Below the pieces are notes generated by a model. That model had not been told where the DNA came from. It saw only the letters and a list, made by a program, of their open reading frames with translations, and searched no databases. Both the position numbers and the translations under genes were made by a program. A stretch of DNA of 41,678 nt from an uncultured Bacteroidales bacterium (GTDB lineage Bacteria; Bacteroidota; Bacteroidia; Bacteroidales; UBA932), in contig CAJOIQ010000021.1 in NCBI GenBank assembly GCA_905234795.1, positions 1 through 41,678 of the forward strand, given 5' to 3'. This document shows positions 35,652 to 41,678 of the stretch, in pieces; within the stretch, counting starts at the first letter, position 1, and the number at the start of each line of letters is the position of its first letter.

Positions 35652-36374
35652 CTACTGTATTTCTTGTTGTTGTTTCCCTGATAGACTTAGCAGAACAGTC
35701 TCTTTGTATTTACGGGAAACAGGCAGTTCCGTACTACAAACGGAAACGATATCCGGAGAAACCAGGGAAGCCAAATTAACATTAACCAGATAGGAACGGT
35801 GAATACGGAGAAAATCTTCCCCAAGCAGGTTCTCCCATTGCCCGATACCGGTCCTATTGCGATAAGATTCCCCATAAAGGCTAACAATGCGTACCTCCGT
35901 ATCGTTGGATTCAATGTATGCAATATCGGCCAGTGGTAGCGTCATGCTTTTGCGCTCTGAAAAGAATGTTATGGTTCGGCCTTTTGCTTTAAATCGTTTT
36001 GAAATCCACTTGACCCAGAAATAATCGCCGATGGAAAGCGTTGTGAGAATGAGCCCCAGGAACGCCGGATTGATGAGCATGGGAGATATGTCCTTTTGGC
36101 TCTGGTAAAACCCATCTTTGGTCATGGATGTCCATATGCCGAAATGCAGAATTACAATCAGCAAGATGACGGAAGTCATTACGGCCAGCGACAGATAGAA
36201 TTTGTCCATCGGCTTTCGTGCTTTAGGCATCCAAAATTCCAGGACAAGAGCGCAGGGGCAGAACATAAGGGCGATGAGCACGGCCTGGGCCAAGGAATAG
36301 TCCAGGCTGACGAGGATAACAGCCAGGATGGTAATAGCTAAAGGCCAGTATGCAATGCGCAAAAGAGTTCTCAT
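35652..36374 (-). CDS. Membrane-anchored LytTR-family transcriptional regulator
   Basis: A 240-residue protein: about four transmembrane helices in residues 1-120, then a LytTR DNA-binding domain (about 135-232). The latter shows ITFFSERKSMTLPLADIAYIESNDTEVRIV, the GIGQWENLLGEDFLRIHRSYLVNV core and the end CSTELPVSRKYKETV. There is no receiver domain, so signal input would be through the membrane part. A -7 box TATTTTTG on the minus strand (36382-36389) with CTTG 20 bases upstream lies just before the ATG; the leader would be almost absent. It diverges from the ExbB-like gene at 36518, which may be its target. Whether it belongs to the mobile element or to the host is not settled. Confidence 0.85.
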   Translation of the reverse strand: MRTLLRIAYWPLAITILAVILVSLDYSLAQAVLIALMFCPCALVLEFWMPKARKPMDKFYLSLAVMTSVILLIVILHFGIWTSMTKDGFYQSQKDISPMLINPAFLGLILTTLSIGDYFWVKWISKRFKAKGRTITFFSERKSMTLPLADIAYIESNDTEVRIVSLYGESYRNRTGIGQWENLLGEDFLRIHRSYLVNVNLASLVSPDIVSVCSTELPVSRKYKETVLLSLSGKQQQEIQ

Positions 36375-36461
36375 TCCTCCACAAAAATAGGCAAAAAGAC
36401 GCGTGTGTGCAAGCCGTGTGGCCCTGTTGTGGGTTTTGACAAGTCAACGTTGGGATTCAAC

Positions 36462-36494
36462 TTTGGAGAATAGTGGCAGAACGCCGTACCTTTG
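36462..36494 (+). promoter_or_regulatory. Promoter of the MotA/TolQ/ExbB-like gene
   Basis: TTTG (36462-36465), 21 bases, then TACCTTTG (36487-36494): both Bacteroidota promoter boxes. The start would be near 36501, about 17 bases before the ATG at 36518, supporting that start over an in-frame codon at 36473. Confidence 0.6.
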
Positions 36495-36517
36495 CATCAA
36501 ACCAAAAACGTTTTGCC

Positions 36518-36907
36518 ATGAAAGAAGAAATCTATTACGTTGTGGACTCTCTGGGTGTATCTCAACCGGAGGTTATCGAGAAGGCTAGCGAGCCTATCAC
36601 CAATCTTTTTGTAGAGGGCGGCCTTGCCGGAATGATTGCCATAACCGTGCTGCTTATCTGCCTGTTCCTTGCGGCCTGGAAAGCCCCCAAATGGGTGAAA
36701 GAAATCGGTTTGGGCGCATTGGCCGTTGGCATCTTTTGGTCCCTGCGTGGCCTTTCCCAAATGTTGGGTGTCCTTCAGATGATTGGAGATGTGAGTCCTG
36801 CTGTCATCTGTGGAGGCCTAAAGGTGACACTGATTTCCACCTCCTACGGACTCATCGTCTATTTCATCTCGCTTATTATCAGGGTTATCCAGAAGCCGAG
36901 GATATAG
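36518..36907 (+). CDS. Small MotA/TolQ/ExbB-like membrane protein
   Basis: A 129-residue protein with three membrane helices (about 33-48, 62-80 and 97-118). The parts SLRGLSQMLGVLQMIGDVSPAVICGGLKV and LISTSYGLIVYFISLII (quoted as landmarks SLRGLSQ and TSYGLIV) match the conserved pore-side helices of the MotA/TolQ/ExbB proton-channel family. It is shorter than ExbB and no ExbD/MotB partner is next to it. It diverges from the LytTR gene and its last 23 bases overlap the end of the convergent RepA-like gene. A proton-driven motor role is possible only with a partner elsewhere. Confidence 0.68.
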   Translation: MKEEIYYVVDSLGVSQPEVIEKASEPITNLFVEGGLAGMIAITVLLICLFLAAWKAPKWVKEIGLGALAVGIFWSLRGLSQMLGVLQMIGDVSPAVICGGLKVTLISTSYGLIVYFISLIIRVIQKPRI

Positions 36908-37931
36908 AGAGTTCTAATTCATCCACAAGTGACAGGATATTCGTCCTGTCCTGCGGTGAAAAAGAAAGGATCCAGTCGGGTTCGATGCCTGTCCCAAAGG
37001 AAATGGAGTGGGACAGTGGGACGTTTTGGGACAAGTCTTTGTAGTATCGGCCCACCTTGGATTTGCTGAGGCCGGTGAAGTCCGCCGCCTGCCGGATGGT
37101 CATACCCTTCTTTTTGCAATCAAGGACTCTCTCCTTTTCCAGGCCCTTCTCGCTCATGGTCTGTTCGCTCAGGTGTTCCTTCTCGGCGGCCATACCTTTG
37201 GGAAGGAATTGCAAGAAGCCGTTCACTTTGCCGATTTCATACACCAGGACGCAGTCTCCGCCATATTGGATTTCACCGGAACGGGCTTTCAGCTGCTTTA
37301 CATAGCGAAGCCCGTCATCCCTGGCCGATTTACCGATGGCGAAGACACTGTCAAAGAAGTTGAACAGGCGTTTGCTGCCGGCCAGGTCGTTCTGGGTGAT
37401 GGGACTGGAGAGGTTCCGTTTGGGCGTATGAGCGATAACCAGTACAGACCATCCGTGCCGTTTCTTTAGGTTCATCAGTTTCATCATCAGGATGCCTGCA
37501 CTTTCGCCCTTCTCACTGGAGTTGCTCAGATATCCCAGATTGTCGATGATGAGGGTGGAACACTCCAGTTCCAGGGCAAGCGCCTCCAGATGCTGCATGA
37601 TTTTTTCTTCATAATCCCGCACATCCAGCGTTTCGGGGTTGATTTCAGCCCGATAAAGCCTTCCCGGAAAAACGTGCGTTTCCCCGGAGGCTTCATCCGT
37701 GTAGCGAAGCTGGAACTGCTTCTCTGACAGTTCGCAGTCCACATATAGAACCGGCCTTTCTTTTGCGATTGCATCGGCCATCTGGACGGCATAGATGGAC
37801 TTCCCCAGATTGGAATCGGCAAACAGGCAGCCCACCTCACCTTCCCGCCAGAGACCCATGTACAGGTCCGGCGGGTCCGGGCGTCGGGATGCGTCAGAGA
37901 TGGACTGGTTGGCGGTCTTTACCGAGAACAT
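36885..37931 (-). CDS. RepA-like AAA ATPase with C-terminal helix-turn-helix
   Basis: A 348-residue RecA-fold ATPase of the RepA/AAA_25 type common in Bacteroidota mobilizable elements, where it probably acts as a replicative helicase or helicase-like factor. Walker A is ADSNLGKS (38-45), in which the first Gly is replaced by Ala. Walker B is STLIID (125-130), followed by VLVIAHTPKR. A helix-turn-helix follows in the C-terminal part (MTIRQAADFTGLSKSKVGRYYKD), then a variable tail. It overlaps the preceding gene by 13 bases and the convergent ExbB-like gene by 23. Role in element replication is inference. Confidence 0.82.
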   Translation of the reverse strand: MFSVKTANQSISDASRRPDPPDLYMGLWREGEVGCLFADSNLGKSIYAVQMADAIAKERPVLYVDCELSEKQFQLRYTDEASGETHVFPGRLYRAEINPETLDVRDYEEKIMQHLEALALELECSTLIIDNLGYLSNSSEKGESAGILMMKLMNLKKRHGWSVLVIAHTPKRNLSSPITQNDLAGSKRLFNFFDSVFAIGKSARDDGLRYVKQLKARSGEIQYGGDCVLVYEIGKVNGFLQFLPKGMAAEKEHLSEQTMSEKGLEKERVLDCKKKGMTIRQAADFTGLSKSKVGRYYKDLSQNVPLSHSISFGTGIEPDWILSFSPQDRTNILSLVDELELSISSASG

Positions 37932-38548
37932 ATTCCTCCCTCCTTATCCCTTTGCTCTATAACAACCGCCTGTTCTGCCATTCGGATACGGCTTTTCATC
38001 ATTTTCTTCTCGGCCTTTCCTTTATTGAACATATCTACTACATCCCTGAAAGCGACATCCTTCCGATCCAGAAACACTTCTTTGGTTTGGGATGGGTGGT
38101 TGCATGCTTTGTGGTATCGCATTCCCCAGTACGGGGTGCTATTAAAGTAGATGAGAGAGAAGATGACGGTTGTAAGGGTAAGTACCCCTGTAGCGCTGGC
38201 AGTTATCTTCAGCAGCCTTTTTTGCCAGACAGAGAGCGGCGGTACGCCTAATTCATCGGCAATTTGGCTGATTTCCAATGCGCTTTTCTGAATGACGCGT
38301 TTTGTCTCTTCCTCCAGTTGAACGGTATGATTTACCTCTATTGTCAACGGCTCGGACAAAATGGCTTCCCGGACGGCATCGGCGCAACTCTCTGCCAACC
38401 GGTTTTCAATTTCCCCAGTATCCGGAGGCCTGCAGGGCGTTTTAGCAATGACTTCGCGTATGGTTTCCGGGAAACTCTCAATCTTGGGGCCAAGAACTGT
38501 GACAACATACTCTTCGGCCGTGGTCTCGGTTAAGATATTCTTAGGCAT
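37919..38548 (-). CDS. Unrecognised mobilization-operon protein with one membrane helix
   Basis: A 209-residue protein I do not recognise. Residues 1-110 are hydrophilic and helical; one transmembrane helix lies at about 113-134 (ASATGVLTLTTVIFSLIYF); the rest is basic (KGKAEKKMMKSRIRM). The gene follows the relaxase by five bases and overlaps the RepA-like gene by 13, so it is translated with them. A membrane protein that holds the relaxosome at the transfer channel would fit the place, but there is no sequence proof. Not a known coupling protein: it has no P-loop. Confidence 0.6.
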   Translation of the reverse strand: MPKNILTETTAEEYVVTVLGPKIESFPETIREVIAKTPCRPPDTGEIENRLAESCADAVREAILSEPLTIEVNHTVQLEEETKRVIQKSALEISQIADELGVPPLSVWQKRLLKITASATGVLTLTTVIFSLIYFNSTPYWGMRYHKACNHPSQTKEVFLDRKDVAFRDVVDMFNKGKAEKKMMKSRIRMAEQAVVIEQRDKEGGICSR

Positions 38549-38553
38549 GGCAG

Positions 38554-39717
38554 TTAAAGTCTGGGCCCCCTATAGGGCATTTGAGCAATATCAAGTGTTT
38601 GTTGCGGCGTTTCACGGACCGTTCTTTCACGGTTCTCCCGGAGAGGCTGGATTTCTCCGTTCTTCATGGCCAGGATAAAAGAGTTCTGCAGAATGGCAAT
38701 AAGGACGCCCAGCGCATCACCGTTCAGAATGGCAAGAAGGGAATCCTTAATCATATCCTTTTTGGCCGAAGCGATGTCTTTCTCAAGGCGTTTCTCTTCG
38801 CGGTCCCACTGCCGGAGCATTCTGTTGAGTTCTTGGCATTTCTCACGGACATCAGGCGGGATGTTGTAACGGGTGGCTGCTTTTTGATAGATGCCGTCTA
38901 TCCACCTGGCTTCCTTTAGCATCTCCGGGACCTTCTCATAATTATTGATGGCGTGGCAGATATTCTTTGCCGTAAGGTTTCGGTCTACCTGGGCACCGGA
39001 GAAGTGATACTCCCGGCCGTCCTTCCCTATGCCGGTGAAGCTGATGCCTCTGGGAATACCCTTGCTGTCTTCTTTGACAACGCAGGTGATTCCCACTTGT
39101 GAAAGAACCTGTGGCAGCTGTCGGATATCGGTTACCTGCGAAATAGCCTTTGTGGTTTCCTGGGCTATCCTGTAACGGAGATCTTCCCTGGGGTCGCTGA
39201 TATCTTTGGCGACGCTTACCATTTTGGGGCGGCCAAGGGTATAATTGCGCTCCTCTGTAATGGCACGGCAGACATCCTTATTATTCAGCTTATAAAAGCT
39301 GTCATTGAGGCGTTTGCCGTCATTGTCCACTTTGTTCAGGACGATGTGCATGTGGGGATTGTCCTTCTCCAGATGCCGGGCCATAAAGTACTGGGTGTTG
39401 TCCCAGCCCATCCTTTGGAGGTAGTCTTTGGCGGCCGATATCATTTCGGCGTCCGTCAACCTGGGAGCATCTTCCGGTGACCAGGAGAGAGTGACGTGTA
39501 TGACGGGTTTCTCTACGTCCGGATTCATCATAGCCTGCAGCCGGAAGCTCCGGGCAACCTCACCGATGTTCGGCTCAGGCTGCCCTTTGTCTCCCATCCT
39601 TACATTTACACCTTCGTGATCCAAGACGCGTACCTGCTTATGGTTGCGGCCGTCTCCGTACATAATATATTGCAAGGTTCCGCCGAATCCGGCGCCTACG
39701 CTAATTTTTCCAACCAT
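38554..39717 (-). CDS. Relaxase / mobilization nuclease (MobA-like)
   Basis: A 387-residue relaxase of the relaxase/mobilization nuclease family (MOBP-like). The metal site is visible as H115-L-E-K-D-N-P-H122-M-H124-IVLN, the family's HxxxxxxHxH. The catalytic Tyr is probably Y17 (GGTLQYIMYGDG). The C-terminal third is helical and charged and may contact other relaxosome proteins. It nicks oriT and leads the strand into the recipient, using the transfer channel of another element since none is encoded here. The start overlaps the mobC-like stop by 17 bases. Confidence 0.92.
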   Translation of the reverse strand: MVGKISVGAGFGGTLQYIMYGDGRNHKQVRVLDHEGVNVRMGDKGQPEPNIGEVARSFRLQAMMNPDVEKPVIHVTLSWSPEDAPRLTDAEMISAAKDYLQRMGWDNTQYFMARHLEKDNPHMHIVLNKVDNDGKRLNDSFYKLNNKDVCRAITEERNYTLGRPKMVSVAKDISDPREDLRYRIAQETTKAISQVTDIRQLPQVLSQVGITCVVKEDSKGIPRGISFTGIGKDGREYHFSGAQVDRNLTAKNICHAINNYEKVPEMLKEARWIDGIYQKAATRYNIPPDVREKCQELNRMLRQWDREEKRLEKDIASAKKDMIKDSLLAILNGDALGVLIAILQNSFILAMKNGEIQPLRENRERTVRETPQQTLDIAQMPYRGPRL

Positions 39718-40093
39718 TGTTCAGCATTTTTTGAGTGAAACGGTCCAGGATATCCCGTAAAGAATCTAACACCTTCTGAATATCCTTTCCATAGTCCCTG
39801 GCCATTCCGGCATTTGCTTTCCTGGCCAGGGTGTTGAGATTGATACCGATGTTCCGGATCTCCGTGGAAAGCACTTTGATTGCGGCGATATCCTGAGGAG
39901 TTACCGACGTCCGGACAAGGGCGTGCAGGGAAGATTCCCGCAGGTAGTCCACCAGCTTCAGCCCCACTTCAGCGGCCTTAGCCTTTACGATGGAGTACTC
40001 TGCTTCCGTGAAGCGGAGCGTCACTGGACACCCCCGTTTCTTGAAGGCGGCCTTGGGCGGCCGGCCTCCCTTATTCCCGACCTTTGCGTCCAT
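39701..40093 (-). CDS. MobC-like relaxosome accessory protein
   Basis: A 130-residue protein of the MobC type. GNKGGRPPKAAFKKRGCPVTLRFTEAEY-like sequence (basic arm then ribbon-helix-helix) is followed by IRNIGINLNTLARKANAG, the typical MobC end. The ATG at 40093 is chosen; an open frame extends upstream into the inverted repeats of the candidate oriT but has no ATG with coding character. It would bind oriT next to the nick and help the relaxase open the strands. Its stop overlaps the relaxase start by 17 bases. Confidence 0.87.
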   Translation of the reverse strand: MDAKVGNKGGRPPKAAFKKRGCPVTLRFTEAEYSIVKAKAAEVGLKLVDYLRESSLHALVRTSVTPQDIAAIKVLSTEIRNIGINLNTLARKANAGMARDYGKDIQKVLDSLRDILDRFTQKMLNNGWKN

Positions 40094-40120
40094 GACTTTT
40101 TTCTTTTTCACCGTCAAACC

Positions 40121-40200
40121 CTGCCGCGAGCTTGCGAGTGGCAGGCGGGGGAGTTTTGCGCATCGCAAAACACAAACTCGCTACCACTTTGCAGTGAGGG
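40121..40200. other. Candidate origin of transfer (oriT)
   Basis: The 129 bases before mobC hold no gene but several inverted repeats: an imperfect 24-base palindrome (40121-40144, seven outer pairs) and a perfect 8-bp hairpin GTTTTGCG/CGCAAAAC (40153-40160 with 40164-40171). A 25-base region with CACT/AGTG pairing (40185-40197) follows. oriT commonly lies just before mobC-mobA in such elements. The nick site itself is not identified. Confidence 0.5.
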
Positions 40201-40222
40201 TGATTCTTTTGCCCGACGGTCC

Positions 40223-40555
40223 TCATTGCTCACCTCCTTCCTCCCTGCGCTGCCGCTGGTACTCATCGGCCAACTGCCTTGCCAGCGAGGCGTTGAAGAC
40301 AATCTTCTTGCCCACCTTGGAGACAATGGCCGCATTGAGCACGCCACGCTTTTTGAGATCATAGATGGTGCTGGCACAACAGCCGATGTACGCCGCCAGG
40401 TCCTGGACCCCATAGACGTACTTCGCAGTTTCCACCGAAGTGCCGGTCACATCTTTCCCTTCTGTCGCCGCCATCCTGAAGATGGCCACGAGCTCCTCTC
40501 CCGTCATATGTAACACATACTTGCTGAGGAGACTTTCATTGTCATGTCTTTCCAT
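40223..40555 (-). CDS. DUF3853-like helix-turn-helix protein
   Basis: A 110-residue DNA-binding protein. The central part KYVYGVQDLAAYIGCCASTIYDLKKRGVLNAAI (landmarks VYGVQDLAAYIG and TIYDLKKRG) is a MerR/excisionase-like winged helix followed by GKKIVFNASLARQLADEY, as in the DUF3853 family of Bacteroidota mobile elements. The N-terminal 40 residues resemble part of the same family. It may regulate excision or the mob genes. It lies directly before the oriT region, and a promoter with both boxes and a structured leader precede it. Confidence 0.8.
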   Translation of the reverse strand: MERHDNESLLSKYVLHMTGEELVAIFRMAATEGKDVTGTSVETAKYVYGVQDLAAYIGCCASTIYDLKKRGVLNAAIVSKVGKKIVFNASLARQLADEYQRQRREEGGEQ

Positions 40556-40587
40556 GATCGTAAAAGTTTAAATAGTTATACAATTAT

Positions 40588-40626
40588 AGCCGGACAGAGA
40601 CTGCGGGGCAGTGGCTCCATCCGGCT
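40588..40626 (-). promoter_or_regulatory. Structured leader of the DUF3853-like gene
   Basis: On the minus strand AGCCGGA (40620-40626) pairs with TCCGGCT (40588-40594), enclosing a second stem ACTGC/GCAGT (40608-40612 with 40600-40604) with loop CCC. It would be at or very near the 5' end of the transcript and about 33 bases before the ATG at 40555. Confidence 0.6.
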
Positions 40627-40627
40627 G

Positions 40628-40658
40628 CAAATATATACAAATATTTTGCCAAAACAAA
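40628..40658 (-). promoter_or_regulatory. Promoter of the DUF3853-like gene
   Basis: On the minus strand TTTG (40655-40658), 19 bases, then TATATTTG (40628-40635). Both Bacteroidota boxes are present at the usual spacing; transcription would start near 40621. Confidence 0.62.
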
Positions 40659-40731
40659 ACCTAACTACTTGATACACAATTAGTTAAGTTCTATTTGGTT
40701 TCTAATAAATCGCGTGGTTATTTTTTAGAAA

Positions 40732-41373
40732 TCATTTCGAAGTCTCTTCAAAAAACCACTCTACTCTTTGTTTGTCGGTCTGATTGGGTTTAGCCAGTCT
40801 GAGGGCGTCGGGAGTATTGAAAGATAAGACCCCTTTGGGATAATAATCCTTTATCAGAAGAGCGGACAGGCGGTGAAAGGAGAGACGGGGACGAAAATAC
40901 TGACCATGCTTGAGAATGAAGTTCAGGAGTTCCTGTCCTTCCGGTGAATCCATGGGTTGCTTTTCGTCGTGTGTGTTGACGATGAAGTCATCTACCTTAT
41001 CAAGAAAAGCCTTATCCGTGAAACAATCGGCAAATGATGCGATAGGTGCAGGCGATTTCCTTCCTGCGGGGCTCTTTTTTACCTGGAAGTTCTGCAAAAG
41101 GGAAGACAACGTGACAAGAAGAATCAATGTCAGTGCAATAACCAATAACATTTTCCCGATGTGCGGAAACACGACGACTTCCGAAGTGAGCCATAAAAGA
41201 CCGAAGATTCCCCATACCACCCGGTTATATGTCCTGCGCCACTTAACTTCATCGGCGGTTTGTGCTTCCGGGTCGATGGGGTATGGGAACAGCAACTTCT
41301 TCCAACGGGCGTCTGACCGCCGGAAGAGGTCCTTATAGTTTTTGCGGGTATGTTTGAGGGGTGACATAGCCAT
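40732..41373 (-). CDS. Unrecognised protein with two membrane helices
   Basis: A 213-residue protein with no family I recognise. A basic N-terminal stretch (SPLKHTRKNYKDLFRR) precedes two close membrane helices in about residues 52-94 (VVWGIFGLLWLTSEVVVF and LLVIALTLILLVTLSSLL). A cytoplasmic part of about 115 residues follows, with helices and FRPRLSFHRLSALLIKDYYP. The ATG at 41373 avoids overlap with the gene before; the ATG at 41367 is as likely. It lies six bases after the winged-helix gene, so it may be in the same unit. A 176-base AT-rich gap with the DUF3853 promoter follows. Confidence 0.6.
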   Translation of the reverse strand: MAMSPLKHTRKNYKDLFRRSDARWKKLLFPYPIDPEAQTADEVKWRRTYNRVVWGIFGLLWLTSEVVVFPHIGKMLLVIALTLILLVTLSSLLQNFQVKKSPAGRKSPAPIASFADCFTDKAFLDKVDDFIVNTHDEKQPMDSPEGQELLNFILKHGQYFRPRLSFHRLSALLIKDYYPKGVLSFNTPDALRLAKPNQTDKQRVEWFFEETSK

Positions 41374-41378
41374 CTCGC

Positions 41379-41678
41379 TTATTTGATCTTTTTCAGTATA
41401 AGCCAATAGCCCGTCTTTTTGCTTTGGGCTCTTTGCAATATGCCGGCCTTCTTAAGCATGAGAATATCGCGATTGATAGTAGGACGTGATACTTTAAAAT
41501 GAGACTTTATTTCATCTATCGTTATTCTATCATTCTTTTCTATCAAGAAAACGATATCTTTTTGACGTACTGATAGTTGGATAACTTTTAATGTGTCGTT
41601 TAAAGTATCATTTAATGTATCATTTACAGTGTCATTTAAGAACACTGGATGTACCGGGACCGTGGCCATGAACCAGGA
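41379..41678 (-). CDS. C-terminal part of a winged-helix ATP-binding regulator (AlbA_2/RecG-like), cut by the window edge
   Basis: The frame stays open to the right edge (…SWF before an internal ATG at 41669), so this is probably the end of a longer gene. TVPVHPVFL followed by four NDT units (NDTVNDTLNDTLNDTLKV) and a winged helix (ITIDEIKSHFKVSRPTINRDILMLKKAGIL, quoted by landmarks ITIDEI and TINRDI) ending GYWLILKK is the usual C-terminus of Schlafen/AlbA_2-type putative regulators and some Fic proteins. If the ATG at 41669 were the true start the protein would be 96 residues and lack any enzymatic domain. The N-terminal domain must be read from the flanking sequence. Confidence 0.65.
   Translation of the reverse strand, partial: SWFMATVPVHPVFLNDTVNDTLNDTLNDTLKVIQLSVRQKDIVFLIEKNDRITIDEIKSHFKVSRPTINRDILMLKKAGILQRAQSKKTGYWLILKKIK

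Larger units (their letters stand above)
35538..41678. mobile_element. Left part of a mobilizable element next to the tmRNA 3' end
   Basis: From the tmRNA 3' end to the right edge the gene content changes to mobilization and element-maintenance functions: relaxase, mobC-like protein, RepA-like ATPase, DUF3853-like protein and a candidate oriT, together with two cargo-like genes. The stretch looks more AT-rich than the rest, most clearly at 35575-35700 and 40556-40731. Close to the tmRNA a 9-base sequence TATCCCAAA occurs twice, 12 bases apart (35584-35592 and 35596-35604), as arm-type integrase sites often do. No integrase, second att copy or right end is in the window, so insertion at the tmRNA gene and the exact left border are inference. 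Confidence 0.65.

Overview
The window looks like a chromosome segment of a fairly GC-rich Bacteroidales bacterium (phylum Bacteroidota), probably a gut or rumen fibre degrader. The evidence is the Bacteroidota-type promoter box TAnnTTTG (with TTTG about 19-20 bases upstream in the best cases), many secreted or lipoprotein glycan hydrolases, a TonB-dependent receptor with a DUF4249 lipoprotein, and a tmRNA whose tag reads ANNNYALAA. No 16S gene or other species marker is present, so I do not name a genus.

Layout. Positions 105-3534 (+) hold a GH3 glycosidase followed by a CE1-type esterase. Positions 3622-9617 (-) hold two CE1-type esterases, a second GH3 and an EstA-like lipoprotein esterase. 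These blocks are punctuated by two long hairpins with nearly the same loop (3541-3616 and 7172-7247). An M48 lipoprotein protease (-) and a beta-lactamase-fold serine hydrolase (+) diverge at about 10.6 kb. Positions 11809-19683 (-) form one long gene string: HPr-kinase-like protein, S26-like peptidase, PqqD-like protein, ABC exporter, porin, third GH3 and type-B carboxylesterase. Positions 19733-23244 (-) hold a TPR membrane protein, YebC, a lipoprotein esterase and a GT4 glycosyltransferase, closed by a clear terminator. Positions 23332-26533 (+) hold recF, a DUF721 (DciA-like) gene, a dihydrolipoyl dehydrogenase and a Nudix hydrolase. A fourth GH3 (26597-28894, -) stands alone. A TonB operon (28951-35073, -) holds a small secreted protein, a receptor, DUF4249 and an MG2/plug-like protein.

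The tmRNA gene (35141-35537) marks a change of character. To its right lies the left part of a mobilizable element: a membrane-anchored LytTR regulator, a MotA/TolQ/ExbB-like membrane protein, a RepA-like ATPase with an HTH tail, a mobilization operon (mobC-like, relaxase and a membrane protein), a candidate oriT, a DUF3853-like DNA-binding protein behind a structured leader, and two further genes, the last cut by the window edge. No integrase is visible; if the element is integrative, the enzyme and the distal att copy should lie beyond the right edge.

How the genes work together (inference): the four GH3 enzymes and the esterases would strip ester-linked and beta-linked side groups from hemicellulose oligosaccharides in the periplasm or at the outer membrane. 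The best candidates for undescribed biology are two families of intergenic palindromes (one with a fixed loop and compensated stem changes, one with a fixed stem and a flipping core), the kinase/peptidase/PqqD/ABC module without a visible precursor peptide, and the highly repeated octamer GGCCGATG.
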